Source of the DNA: Encephalitozoon hellem ATCC 50504
Taxonomy: Eukaryota; Microsporidia; Unikaryonidae
Assembly (NCBI RefSeq): GCF_000277815.2
Contig: NC_018474.1
Location: 1 to 64,000 of the forward strand
Direction of reading: 5' to 3'
Length of the DNA stretch: 64,000 bases
Position 1 is the first letter of the stretch. Each line of letters begins with the position of its first letter. Positions 1-10,382 of this stretch are shown here, one piece after another. The notes beneath the pieces were generated by a model, which saw only the letters and a program-made list of their open reading frames with translations, did not search any database and was not told the DNA's origin. The translations under genes were made by a program, and so were the position numbers.

Positions 1-289
1 CACACAACAAAACTACTCCATAAACCCCTCTCACAAACACAAACAATAATCAAAATCATCAACATACACAATTCACAAAATAAAAAAAAAAGCCAGAATC
101 ACACAACAAAAAAACTAAAACTAACATCACGCACATCATCACACACAAACACAACAGCATAAACACAAACAACTATCTCACACAACACACATCATCACTC
201 ACCCATAACCTAAACACACAACAAACACACACAAAACAAAAAAAACACCACACAGCACCACGCATCACACACAACACACCCTCTCACAC
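1..289. other. G-depleted subtelomeric/rDNA 3' spacer
   Basis: No gene is visible here. The + strand is almost pure A/C/T: I count only 6 G in the first 300 bases. Read on the transcribed (minus) strand, the sequence after the LSU rRNA is therefore rich in T and G and nearly free of C. It is low in complexity but has no clean tandem unit and no telomeric repeat array. It is probably the 3' external spacer of the rRNA unit running toward the chromosome end. The boundary with the LSU is approximate. Confidence 0.6.
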
Positions 290-529
290 ACAAAAACACA
301 AAATGCACAGCCTCAAAATGTCGGAATACTCCTCCATTCGTACAGCTTGCATCCACAACGGTCGTCTTCCGCTAATCATAATACAGCGCAGTCAGTCTTC
401 AGGCTTAGAGGCCTTCAGCCATTATACTCCCGACGTAGCTCCGCAACAGCCAGCAGGCACGCCGCTCCACCAGAGGTCGCAATCAAGAGTTCCTTCTCGT
501 ACTATCAAGATTTACTGCACAGTCAATCA

Positions 530-584
<55 letters not shown>

Positions 585-690
585 GTTGGTGGGTGAACAA
601 TCCAACACTTCGCAATTTCTGCTTCACGATGATAGGAAGAGCCGACATCGAAGAATCAAAAAGCAGCGTCGCTATGATCGCTCGGCTGCT

Positions 691-722
<32 letters not shown>

Positions 723-1007
723 TCACCCATGTCCCAAACACTAATAGGACATGGGATCTCTAGGCCAGGGTTTCCCCCAAAACAATCCCGCAATAGGAAT
801 AGTCTCAAGCAGGCTTATGCCCTTGTGCTCCACGCGTGGTTTCCTTCCCCGCTGAGCCCGCCTTAGGACGTCTGCGTTAATCTTTAGCAGTCGTGCCGCC
901 CCAGCCAAACTCCCCACATCCATAAATAAACCGCTGAGGCGCAGTCATAGTGGTCTCGCACAAACTCCCCACCTCTCTTCATAACCACCCCCAGCACTTC
1001 TCACATG

Positions 1008-1043
<36 letters not shown>

Positions 1044-1140
1044 GATCAGCCCAAGCCCGTTCCCTTGGCTGTAGGTTCACAATACAAGTCGTAGGGACAG
1101 TGGGAATCTCGTTGCTCCATTCATGCGCGTCACTAATTAC

Positions 1141-1193
<53 letters not shown>

Positions 1194-2775
1194 ACTCGCT
1201 TAAACTTAAAAAGTCATAACTAAAAGTGCACTGGGCAGAATTCACTTTGCGTCCTTTCGCAAAGCTATGTTTTTAGTAAACAGTCAGATTCCCCACAATA
1301 AACAGTTCTAGCACGCTAGAGCCAATCCTTCTCCCAAAGTTACACATCCATTTTGCCGACTTCCCTTACAACCTTTAAATAAAACGCTTCCGTGGCAAAC
1401 AGTGGACACCAGATGCGGTATAGGTACGACACATACACTTCTTTTTCATCGGAACAGGCACTCCCCACATCAGTTGCTTCGTCTCTTAACAATCCACAAC
1501 AAAAATCACCCTAGTTCTGCTATCCTAGAGTAAAGGTTACCCCCATCCGTCATCATCAAGTCGCCTCAAAGCATACATACACACAATCGTCAATGCGTCT
1601 CCGTATAAACAGTCGATTCACCCCTAAAAATAGGGAACCCTCGTCCACATCCTAAATCATTTTCTTGTTACTACTACCAAGATCTGCTCATATCACCCCT
1701 CCACCCCCGCTCACGCGAGGACCTTCATCAGAATAATATCGCCCTCTTACTCAGCAAAACCACAGCGGCATCAGATAGCAATTCAATCCCTTCCATTTTC
1801 TCCAGCGCCCAATTCGGTAGGTACGTTGCAACACGTTTCTTAGCGGATGCCAACCTCCATGGCCACCGTCCAACTGTCAAAATCAAACCGCCAGATTCAC
1901 TTCCCTTGCATAAGACTCCTTAGCCGCAAAAAAGGTTCATCCCTCCTCGCACATCATGCTTACCACAATATGCCCACTAGCAACATCATTAAAAGACATC
2001 TTCAAAGTTTAACGACAAAAGTCATTAGTGCTTTACAACATCTTACATAAATAATCAGTCGCCGCCGTCCTGAGAGACATTTCAGAGGGAACCAGCTACC
2101 AGATGGTTCGTTTGGTCTTTCGCCCCTATGTCCATATCATGCCATCGAGTTGCACGTCAGAATGGCTTAGATCCTCCAGAACACTTTCGCATCCCTTCAA
2201 TCAATACAAACATAGTTCACCATCTTTCGGGTCGGATCATCACATCCAATCGCTCTCGCTCAACAATGTAATCATCCTCTCCTTGGTCCGTGTTTCAAGA
2301 CGGGTGGGAAAAAAACCCCCATTCACTCAATCCATTTTCATTTCTCATCATTAATCTTTTCACACTTCAATCACTCTACTTATTCGCTATCGGTCATCAT
2401 CACATATTTAGCCTTGGATGCACATACCACCCACATTCAGGCTGCACTACCAAACAACCCTACTCATCACAAAAAAAGACAACACTTACAGGCCTATCAC
2501 CCCCTAAGAAAACAGATTCCAATCCGTCCTCAGCATCGTCATCCTAATTCACAACTCACACACGTGATTACCACACAGGCTCATATCCTTTCACTCGCCG
2601 CTACTCAGATAATCCTATTTAGTTTCTTCTCCTCCCTTTAGTAATATGCTTAAGTCAAAGGGGTCCACAGGCGCACAAACACCTAATTCAGACATCCGCT
2701 AAAAAAAACGGCATATCGTCCTCCAGCACGTCCTTCATCGCAGATAATGCCAATCAATCCCATGGATAGAGAAAG
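290..2775 (-). rRNA. Large-subunit rRNA with fused 5.8S-like 5' part
   Basis: This is the LSU rRNA on the minus strand. The complement of 487-500 matches the sarcin-ricin region (AGTACGAGA followed by AGGAAC). The 5' part, around 2700-2775, is a 5.8S-like segment that continues directly into the LSU with no second internal spacer, as is characteristic of microsporidia. At about 2.5 kb the molecule is much shorter than usual eukaryotic LSU rRNA. Variable stretches (around 2320-2480) are T/G-rich on the RNA strand, like the flanks. The ends are estimated from where conserved sequence stops and may be off by tens of bases. All short ORFs in this interval are spurious. Confidence 0.9.
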
Positions 2776-2823
2776 AAAAACTAAAAAACTAAAAATCCCC
2801 ACAAAATAATCAAATCAACATAC
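2776..2823 (-). other. Internal transcribed spacer (ITS)
   Basis: This is the only spacer of the rRNA unit, about 48 bp, between the SSU 3' end (…AGGATCA) and the 5.8S-like start of the LSU. On the RNA strand it is T-rich with runs of T and one GGGG. It lacks the GTTT tetranucleotide repeats used to type E. cuniculi strains, which argues against that species. That inference rests on memory of ITS typing. The boundaries are approximate. Confidence 0.75.
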
Positions 2824-4134
2824 TGATCCTGCTGCTGGTTCTCCAACAGCAGCCATGTTACGACTTATATCTTATCTAACACGAAAGACTCAGACCTCTC
2901 AATCTTCGTCCACTGCGTCATCTTAGATAGCGACGGGCGGTGTGTACAAAGGACAGGGACACATTCAAAATAACTTGTTCAATCATTCTTACTAGGAATT
3001 CCACGTTCAGAAGCCCATTACACAGCTTCATCCCTCACAGTAGCCCACATAGGCATCTATCGTAGTGCGCGTGCCGCCCGCTTCATCTCAGGGCATAACG
3101 GACCTGTTCTGTTCCATTCCTCCCTTGCCCCATAGAGCACAGTCAAAAAGGGTCTCACATCTTACGTAACTTAATCCAAAGCTCACGCCATCCATTTAAA
3201 ACGGCCATGCACCACCGCCGTAAGCATCATGTAAAAACACTCTCACACTCACTTCAGAACCGGTAAGTTGCCCCGCGTTGAGTCAAATTAAGCCGCACAC
3301 TCCACTCCTTGTGGTGTCCTTCCGTCAATCTCTTCAAGTTTCACTCTTGCGAGCATACTATCCCCAGAACCCACATACTTAAGATTTCTCTCGGACAACA
3401 CTAAAACAGTCCCGTCCAGTCGGCATCGTTTACTGCTAGAACTAAAACGGTATCTAATCGATTTCGATCCTCTAGCCTTCGTCCTTCATCACCACAAAAG
3501 TCCAAGAACACAGCCTTCGCTTCTCTTCGTCCAGTCAGGGTCTTCGTATTTCACCCCTCGCCCAACTATCCAGTGCCCCTCGTCCTCTGCTACAATAAAA
3601 CTACATCCACTAAAAACCATAAACATCACTCAAAAGACATACAAACAACTACGGACATTTTAACTGCAGCATTCACCATAGACACTACTGGAGCAGGTAT
3701 TACCGCGGCTGCTGGCACCCGACTTGCCCTCCAGTAAATCACAACAAATTTATACTTGCTAAACATCTTACTTCTCATAACCGCCTCCCCAATAAGGATT
3801 AGGCAAGTTTCGCGCCTGCTGCCATCCTTGGACGTAGTAGCCATCTCTCAGGCTCCCTCTCCGGAATCAAACCCTGATCCCCCGTCTCCCGTCTCCGCCT
3901 AGTTAGGCCATTACCCTAACTACCAGCTGATAGGCCTACAACTTACTCGGTACGCAGTAGCTACAAACTACCACCCCCAGAACTTACCTGCAGTTTCCCA
4001 CAGTTACATCCAGGCTCCCAATCAAATCATCGTACTATCACTGAGCCGTCCGTCAATCCCCCATAAAGGCTTCATAAACATGCATGGCTTAGCCCCAGAG
4101 AATAGCATCCACGTCAGGCAGAATCAACCTGATG
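2824..4134 (-). rRNA. Small-subunit (16S-like) rRNA
   Basis: This is the SSU rRNA on the minus strand, about 1.3 kb, the reduced length typical of microsporidia. Near the 5' end (complement of 4105-4130) is the conserved CAGGTTGATTCTGCCTGACG. The 530 loop GCCAGCAGCCGCGGTAA reads on the complement of about 3698-3716. The decoding-site region TTGTACACACCGCCCGTCGC lies on the complement of 2932-2951. The 3' end is close to AGGATCA. The unit is transcribed leftward, so SSU precedes LSU. Exact termini are inferred. Confidence 0.95.
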
Positions 4135-4241
4135 CTAAAAACTCACACACATCATCACAAACACAACACACCACACACAAATACTAACCAGTCACAACAC
4201 AACACATCAAAAATCATTCATCCTCATCATCAACTCTCCTT
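4135..4241. other. G-poor spacer upstream of the rRNA unit
   Basis: This is an A/C-rich stretch immediately upstream of the SSU 5' end; the 60 bases from 4141 contain a single G. It has the same strand bias as the spacer beyond the LSU, so both flanks of the unit are T/G-rich on the RNA strand. The rRNA promoter and 5' external spacer probably lie here, but no promoter element can be named. Confidence 0.5.
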
Positions 4242-4592
4242 CTCTCTCATAGGACTCCCCTCCTTTCTCTCATCACACACACCTATCCCATTTTTGCTGC
4301 TGTTTCCACCATTCTTGTTTTAGTAAGATCATACAGAGAGAAGTATGCACCTTTTGAAAAGCGTAATCATAAGGGCCCAATCACAAAGTGGAGAGTAATC
4401 ACACTAATTTTCATATTAGCTGTCATTACAGATGTGTATAAGCTTGTAGGATGTGGATGTTTGTTCACTTTTGTGAATACCTCGGATATTTCAGGCCTTT
4501 ATATGCAGAATAAATCAATTCTGGGCTACAGCAGCTGTTTCTGTCTTTCCATAAATGCTTTACGCCTTTGGCATAATCATGTGTTAAAGTAA
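4242..4592 (+). pseudogene. ATG-less open frame, possible membrane-protein remnant
   Basis: One frame stays open without any ATG in its first two thirds and ends at TAA 4590-4592. Its translation looks protein-like: a hydrophobic stretch near 4284-4325 (YPIFAAVSTILVLV), a basic linker (RSYREKYAPFEKRNHKG), and a second hydrophobic segment at about 4389-4460 (WRVITLIFILAVITDVYKLV) with nearby cysteines. The only internal ATG, near 4504, would leave about 30 codons. I read it as the 3' part of a decayed or truncated multi-pass membrane-protein gene next to the rDNA, where microsporidian subtelomeric families occur. I do not recognise the family, and chance openness is not excluded. Confidence 0.35.
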
Positions 4593-4748
4593 CCTAAAAC
4601 ACAAATATAGTCACTTCTTTACATGTCCCGATGATATCCAGTATTTTTTTATGCAAATTATAGATGTTGTTGATGAATTTCAAAGTATATAGCTAAATCG
4701 ACTCAAAAATATTTACAACAGCGAATTGTGTACCATTGGCTGTTTAAT
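4593..4748. other. Intergenic, nothing recognised
   Basis: This AT-rich gap lies between the open-frame remnant and the end of UTP6. I see no tRNA, repeat or coding signal on either strand. Confidence 0.5.
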
Positions 4749-5519
4749 TTATATGTCTCTGTCTTTAATGTGTTCTTCAATCCTCTCTCTAAGCTCCTTG
4801 ATGCTTTTAGATATTTCTAGAATCTCTTCTATCTCTTTTTCAGTAAAAGATAAACCGTTTAAGCAGTCAGCAAAGATTGCAAATGCTACCTCACCCCTTT
4901 CCAGATCGTCTTTATCATCAGAATCCAAACCTATTTCCCTATTAAGTGCTTCTATTTTTTCAACGTACATAACCTCCATTCTAAAGAATTCAATTCTTAT
5001 CCTAGTGTTTTTGCTATTCATTCTAATTCCCTTGAGGAACATGGCCCTAGAACTTTCGATGTCCCCCACTTCAAACAGCTTGAACCCGCAGTATATCCAA
5101 AGATCCACATCGAGCGGGTTTCTGGTGCAGCACTCTGCAAATACGTTTTTCATTTCTCCATACATCTTTTTTTCAATGACATATGCAGTGAATTGTGAGA
5201 TTATTTTTGGATCGTTAAATCTGTACAAAGCAGATCTGTACAGCTCTACGATTTTTTTTGATATTTTCATGTCATGGAGCGATGTGCCGGCGTTTTTTTC
5301 TCTCACTCGTTTATCTCTTATCTTTTCTAGTATGCATTCACTTTTTATGTACCGTATGAAGTCCAAAAGCTTTTTCTCCGGCCTTTGCAATCTGAGCTCA
5401 TATTTCCTTCTGGTTTCCACTATCTTTCTTAGTTCGTCTGGGGAGAATATCCCTCTGTTCTTGTAGTCCTCCAACTCGGATATCATTCTCTCCATGCCTA
5501 GTTGTATATTTTCTACCAT
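4749..5519 (-). CDS. UTP6: U3 snoRNP / SSU processome protein Utp6
   Basis: Utp6 is a HAT-repeat subunit of the UTP-B part of the small-subunit processome, acting in nucleolar 18S rRNA maturation. The N-terminus (MVENIQLGMERMISELEDY, then GIFSPDELRKIVETRRKYE) matches the Utp6 family start. Residues ~95-190 hold HAT-type repeats, including NPLDVDLWIYCGFKLFE and NTRIRIEFFRMEVMYVEKI. At 256 aa it is much shorter than fungal Utp6 (over 400 aa), in keeping with microsporidian reduction. It is divergent with the Pol III gene, whose likely start is 70 bp away. The long ORF on the opposite strand here is a shadow. Confidence 0.85.
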   Translation of the reverse strand: MVENIQLGMERMISELEDYKNRGIFSPDELRKIVETRRKYELRLQRPEKKLLDFIRYIKSECILEKIRDKRVREKNAGTSLHDMKISKKIVELYRSALYRFNDPKIISQFTAYVIEKKMYGEMKNVFAECCTRNPLDVDLWIYCGFKLFEVGDIESSRAMFLKGIRMNSKNTRIRIEFFRMEVMYVEKIEALNREIGLDSDDKDDLERGEVAFAIFADCLNGLSFTEKEIEEILEISKSIKELRERIEEHIKDRDI

Positions 5520-5589
5520 GGGCCTTTCTTCTCTTCCTATTTTGTTTCAAACCAAATTTTTCAGAATTCATGGCTGGACCGCCCAACCC

Positions 5590-8500
5590 ATGCTCAAGAG
5601 AGTTGAGGAAGATGAGGTGGACATAAGAATCAGAAGAATATCCTTTGGGTTGTTATCTCCACAAGATATTTCTAGTCTGTCTGTACATGAGATTTCAAGC
5701 AAGGACTTATATGACATAAGTACAAGGGTGCCTCTATCAAACGGGCCTTTAGATCTAAGGCTGGGTGTTGGAAACAAGAAGGATAAGTGTGCAACGTGCG
5801 GAGAAGGGCTTGCAACGTGCATTGGGCATTTTGGGGAGGTAAAGCTCGTGCTTCCGGTTTTCAATATAGGGCTGATTAAGAGTACTATTTCGACGTTGAA
5901 CTGCCTTTGCAAGAGCTGTGGATGCATTCTCCTTAGCGAGAAAAAAAAGATATATTTCAAAAAGAAGCTGAGAGAAAGTACTGGAGGAAACGATACAAAA
6001 TTGATTTTAAGGAAAGTGATCGCTGAGTGCAAGAAAGCGAACATGTGTTTTGTATGTTCTTCTAGAAATGGACAGGTCAAGAAAACGTTTGGATTTAGGA
6101 TAGTACATGAGATTGAAGACCCGGAAAAGAGGAAGAAGGATAGGAGTGCGAAGGGTGGAACGCACTTTTCCCATTACGAGGACATAAATCCTCTGACGGC
6201 TCTCAATGTGTTTAAGATGATGAAAGAGGATGACTATGAGTTACTTGGGTTTTCTGAGTCGCCGGAAAGACTTATAATACAAAATGTTATAGTTCCTCCA
6301 TCTTGCATTCGTCCAAGTGTATCCATGGATGATGAGGGAACAAATGAGGATGACATAACGATTAAGATCAGTGAGATTGTGCATACAAACAAGGTACTAA
6401 AGGAAGGGATAGAGAAGGGAAATCCGCTAAATCTTATCAATGAGGATTGGGACCACCTTCAGCTCCAATGTGCACTACTCATCAACTCTGAGCTTCCACA
6501 AGTTGGCATTCCTGGCCAGCCTGTAAGGGGAATAGTCCAGAGGCTCAAGGGCAAGAACGGAAGGTTTAGATGCAATTTAAGTGGGAAAAGAGTTGACTTT
6601 AGTGGAAGAACTGTTATTTCGCCCGATCCTAACCTAAGTATCGAGGAGGTAGGGATACCTGAGAGGATGGCGAAAATACTAACTATTTCCGAAAGGGTCA
6701 CGAGTTTCAACAAGAAGAAGCTGCAATCTCTTGTACTGAATGGGCCTGAGAAGTATCCAGGGGCTAACTATGTTGTTGGAGAGAAATTCAAGAGGTTTCT
6801 GATGTATGGCAAGAGGGATACTGAGCTTAAGCATGGCGAGATTGTTGAACGGCACTTATTAGACGGGGATATGGTTTTATTTAATAGGCAGCCTTCTCTT
6901 CATCGGATGAGCATTATGTCCCACAAGGTCAAGGTACATAATAGCAAGACTCTTAGATTCAATGAGTGTGTTTGCACACCTTACAATGCAGATTTCGATG
7001 GGGATGAGATGAATGTTCACGTTCCCCAGACAGAGAAAGCACGAGCCGAGGCATCCATTCTAATGTCTGTTTCTAATAACATCGTTACTCCGAGACATGG
7101 GGAGCCTATTATAGCAGCCACGCAGGACTTCATTACTGGACTATACTTAATAACTGGAAAGGATACTTTTTTTGACAGAGAGAGATTTGGCCAGCTTGTG
7201 AGCTATTTTTCTGAAACTAGGATTAATGTAAAGCCAGCCATAAAGAAGCCTGTGGAGCTTTTTACTGGGAAACAGCTGGTGGAAGCGCTTATCAAGGACT
7301 CGTTCTATGGAAGCAGTGAAGGAGCCATGAGTCTTCAAGACAAAAGCATTTCTCTTATAGGAAAGAATAGGTCGTTTAAGTCATTTAGTGATCCTAACGA
7401 TGGAAGTGTGGTGATACTAGACAATGCATACTATTTTGGACGTCTTGATAAGTCAATAATAGGAGGGGAGAATAAGAAAGATAGCCTCATCTATGCAATA
7501 ATGAAGGTAAGCAATAAAGCTGCAGTGAGGGTTATGAATAGTATAACAAAGCTGTGCTCAAGGTATCTTGGGGAAGTTGGATTTAGCATAGGACTTGATG
7601 ATGTGCAACCTGGACCCATATTAAGGCAAAAAAAAGAGATGGTTGTTAATAAGGGGTACTCGGAATGCAAGAACAAGATTTTGGAGCATTCGAAGAGATT
7701 AGAATCCAATGAAGAGGTTCTAGAGATGGAGATATCCTCGATTTTGAATCGGATTAGGGAGGAGTGTGGATCTATATGCATAAAGGAATTAAGCATTAGG
7801 AACTCTCCAAATACTATGCAGGCATGCGGGTCAAAAGGGTCGAAGATTAATGTTTCTCAGATGGTTGCCTGTGTGGGACAGCAGATTGTAAGCGGAACTA
7901 GGATTCCAAACGGAATGGATGACAGGTGCCTTCCTCATTTCCGAAAGGGATCTAAGACTCCGGAATCAAAGGGATTTGTTCTGAATTCTTTCTTTGATGG
8001 ATTGACATCTCCCGAGTTCTTTTTCCACGCAGTGAGTGGAAGAGAGGGGCTTGTCGATACTGCTGTCAAAACGGCTGAAACAGGATATATGCAAAGACGT
8101 CTAATGAAAGCACTTGAAGATTTAAGCATTCAGTATGATGGTAGTGTTAGGAATTCGAATATGGAGGTGGTGCAGTTCGCATATGGAGAAGACCAAATAG
8201 ACCCTGTGATGTCTGAGGGGGATGACCCTTTTAACCTCGAAAGGGTATTTCTGCAGTCCAAGTCTAAGTTCCTGCGGAATCTCGATTTAAGCCAGACCCC
8301 ATATCCTTTCGAACTAAAGGAACAGGATGTTGTTGATAATCTCAGGAAGTCGATACCTAAGGGATATCCTGTTAAGCGTATAGTTAACAAAAGATTTATA
8401 CAAAGCCTCCTTGAATTTATTGAATCGAAGCGTGAAGATAGATTCCTCCTTGATGGGACTTTTTATTCCTACTTTTCATGCGACGGTTTTGCAAAGATAT

Positions 8501-9534
8501 TTTTCTCGACGATATCTCAAAAGATGATGGACTTAATAATTGAACCTGGGACAACTGTTGGAGCAATAGCTGGGCAGAGCATTGGAGAGCCAGGAACTCA
8601 GATGACACTTAAGACATTCCATTTTGCTGGGGTTGCTAGCATGAACATAACTCTTGGAGTCCCACGATTGAAAGAGATAATCAATGCTGTTTGTAATATT
8701 AGCACACCTATTATAAATGCAGAACTGGACGATCCATATAACTTGTTTCGGGCGGAGGTTATAAAGGGTCGGATTGATAAGATCTCTCTGAAGGACGTTT
8801 GCTGCTTGATAACGGAAGTCATTGGAAAGGATGAGATCTTCCTGGATGTAACCATAGATCTAGAAACGCTCTCCCGCCTGAAGTTAAATCTAGATATACA
8901 CAAAATTGAGAAATCTTTAAATCTTCCTGACCAAACAAAGGTCACTAGCGAGAATTCCATAAGGGTGTATGTCAAGAAGATTGACGATCAGAGCTACTTT
9001 AATCTCCAAAAAGTCAAGAAGAAGCTGTTGGGCACAAGAATATGTGGTGCACCGCAGGTTAGTCGGGTGATTATAAATAGCAACAGAGGACACTATAGTC
9101 TTGTCATTGAGGGGCATGGGCTATTGAATGTCATAAATACAGACGGAGTAAAGAGTAGCACAACGACTAGCAACAGCGTAACGGAAGTAGAGGAAGTATT
9201 AGGAATTGAAGCGGCAAGAGCTCAGATAATCCATGAGATTGAATATACCATAAGTAACCATGGAATCAAGATAGATCCAAGGCACATAATGCTTCTGGCA
9301 GATACGATGACATATCGGGGAGAGGTTTTTGGAATAACGAGATTCGGAATTTCAAAGATGTCAAGATCTACTCTTATGCTAGCATCCTTTGAGCAGACAA
9401 GCGACTATCTGTTTGAAGCGGCTGTCCAAAGTAAATCTGACGAGATATGTGGAGTCAGTGAGTCTATAATTCTTGGGATTCCTATTTGCATCGGAACTGG
9501 ATCTATGGATTTGTACTGGAACAGCAAGGCCTAG
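5590..9534 (+). CDS. RPC1: RNA polymerase III largest subunit
   Basis: This is the catalytic largest subunit of RNA polymerase III (5S rRNA, tRNA and small RNA synthesis). It is about 1314 aa. The N-terminal RRISFGLLSPQDISSLSVHEIS and DLYDISTRVP context is of Pol III type rather than Pol I or II. A zinc-binding CATCG…CIGHFG clamp motif follows. The Mg-binding NADFDGD is at residues ~466-472, and the trigger-loop region includes GEPGTQMTLKTFHFAG. There is no heptad CTD, as expected. An upstream ATG at 5494 is in frame but would overlap UTP6. The ATG at 5590 follows GCCCAACCC, the CCC-type signal seen at many starts here, and matches the family N-terminus. Confidence 0.93.
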   Translation: MLKRVEEDEVDIRIRRISFGLLSPQDISSLSVHEISSKDLYDISTRVPLSNGPLDLRLGVGNKKDKCATCGEGLATCIGHFGEVKLVLPVFNIGLIKSTISTLNCLCKSCGCILLSEKKKIYFKKKLRESTGGNDTKLILRKVIAECKKANMCFVCSSRNGQVKKTFGFRIVHEIEDPEKRKKDRSAKGGTHFSHYEDINPLTALNVFKMMKEDDYELLGFSESPERLIIQNVIVPPSCIRPSVSMDDEGTNEDDITIKISEIVHTNKVLKEGIEKGNPLNLINEDWDHLQLQCALLINSELPQVGIPGQPVRGIVQRLKGKNGRFRCNLSGKRVDFSGRTVISPDPNLSIEEVGIPERMAKILTISERVTSFNKKKLQSLVLNGPEKYPGANYVVGEKFKRFLMYGKRDTELKHGEIVERHLLDGDMVLFNRQPSLHRMSIMSHKVKVHNSKTLRFNECVCTPYNADFDGDEMNVHVPQTEKARAEASILMSVSNNIVTPRHGEPIIAATQDFITGLYLITGKDTFFDRERFGQLVSYFSETRINVKPAIKKPVELFTGKQLVEALIKDSFYGSSEGAMSLQDKSISLIGKNRSFKSFSDPNDGSVVILDNAYYFGRLDKSIIGGENKKDSLIYAIMKVSNKAAVRVMNSITKLCSRYLGEVGFSIGLDDVQPGPILRQKKEMVVNKGYSECKNKILEHSKRLESNEEVLEMEISSILNRIREECGSICIKELSIRNSPNTMQACGSKGSKINVSQMVACVGQQIVSGTRIPNGMDDRCLPHFRKGSKTPESKGFVLNSFFDGLTSPEFFFHAVSGREGLVDTAVKTAETGYMQRRLMKALEDLSIQYDGSVRNSNMEVVQFAYGEDQIDPVMSEGDDPFNLERVFLQSKSKFLRNLDLSQTPYPFELKEQDVVDNLRKSIPKGYPVKRIVNKRFIQSLLEFIESKREDRFLLDGTFYSYFSCDGFAKIFFSTISQKMMDLIIEPGTTVGAIAGQSIGEPGTQMTLKTFHFAGVASMNITLGVPRLKEIINAVCNISTPIINAELDDPYNLFRAEVIKGRIDKISLKDVCCLITEVIGKDEIFLDVTIDLETLSRLKLNLDIHKIEKSLNLPDQTKVTSENSIRVYVKKIDDQSYFNLQKVKKKLLGTRICGAPQVSRVIINSNRGHYSLVIEGHGLLNVINTDGVKSSTTTSNSVTEVEEVLGIEAARAQIIHEIEYTISNHGIKIDPRHIMLLADTMTYRGEVFGITRFGISKMSRSTLMLASFEQTSDYLFEAAVQSKSDEICGVSESIILGIPICIGTGSMDLYWNSKA

Positions 9535-9599
9535 GTCTTGGATACCAATAAATTCTGGATTGGCCTTGCTTTATATGCACATTGAATTCATCCCATCAA

Positions 9600-10328
9600 A
9601 TGTCAATCCAAGAGGTAGGCAAAGCCATTGGCAGATTTGCCTCTCTAAGAAGAGCCAAAACGGACTGGGACAATGTGGGAGTAATAGTGGATTCAGGGTC
9701 ACAAAACAATAAAATTCTCTTGACAATAGATCTTACAGAGCCTGTGCTAGAGGAATGCATCGAGCTTGGGGCCAAGAACATTGTTGCATACCATCCCATA
9801 ATATTCAAAGCCATAAAAAAGCTTGGCTCTAAGGAATCTGTTGTTATTGAATGCATTAAGAATGGAATCAGCGTCTTTACTCCTCACACTGCCCTCGACC
9901 CGCTGATGAACACCTATGTATACAATTTAATTAACAACGGTGCCTTTCTGTACAAAAAGAACTGTGGGCCTAACACATCGACTATAAGAAACGCTATAAG
10001 CATTCTCAAAGAGAAAAGTGGAATGGAGAACTTCAGAATATGCCTGGCAAGGGGGCACACGATGGAAAGCATTCCCGAGTATATGCATGTAGGCGTGGGA
10101 GCGACATTTCGGAACATACCTCTCAAAAACTCGATTGTTGTTACTGGGGAAATGAACCACCATGATCTCCTATCGTGCATAGCAAACAATGCAACGGTTA
10201 TTCTAATGGAGCATAGCAATAGCGAAAGGATATGCTTGAAATATATTTCCGAAAAGTTGCAGGAAGAACTTCCGGATTATGAAATATTTATTTCGGCCAA
10301 GGATAAAGATCCTGTTACTATAGTATGA
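9600..10328 (+). CDS. NIF3: NIF3-like metal-binding protein
   Basis: A 242-aa member of the NIF3/YqfO (DUF34) family, conserved from bacteria to humans, with a dinuclear metal site and a debated biochemical function. Family features visible: the start MSIQEVGKAIGRFA, WDNVG near residue 23, the metal-ligand motif AYHPIIFK near residue 65, and the C-terminal GEMNHHDLL carrying the conserved E..H ligands. The open frame extends upstream only to a TTG. The ATG at 9600 follows CATCCC and is the natural start. It lies 65 bp downstream of RPC1 and 54 bp before the P2 gene on the same strand. Confidence 0.9.
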   Translation: MSIQEVGKAIGRFASLRRAKTDWDNVGVIVDSGSQNNKILLTIDLTEPVLEECIELGAKNIVAYHPIIFKAIKKLGSKESVVIECIKNGISVFTPHTALDPLMNTYVYNLINNGAFLYKKNCGPNTSTIRNAISILKEKSGMENFRICLARGHTMESIPEYMHVGVGATFRNIPLKNSIVVTGEMNHHDLLSCIANNATVILMEHSNSERICLKYISEKLQEELPDYEIFISAKDKDPVTIV

Positions 10329-10362
10329 ACCTAGGAATAATGGAGGCTGGATCATATTTGCT

Positions 10363-10376
10363 AAAAAATTTTACCC
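10363..10376 (+). promoter_or_regulatory. AAATTT + CCC start-proximal motif of the P2 gene
   Basis: A run AAAAAATTTT at 10363-10372 is followed by CCC at 10374-10376, 7 bp before the ATG at 10383. AAATTT- and CCC-like elements immediately upstream of start codons are known microsporidian gene signals, with AAATTT especially at ribosomal protein genes. The same combination is seen before SNU13. Confidence 0.6.
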
Positions 10377-10382
10377 TCGAAG

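Noticed and set aside
300..4130. Several ORFs of 60-87 codons on both strands
   Set aside because: They lie inside SSU and LSU rRNA sequence that is conserved as RNA; their translations look like nothing.
4726..5466. 246-codon ORF on the + strand
   Set aside because: It is antisense to UTP6, whose minus-strand translation has clear family motifs; the + product is a Ser/Leu-rich shadow.
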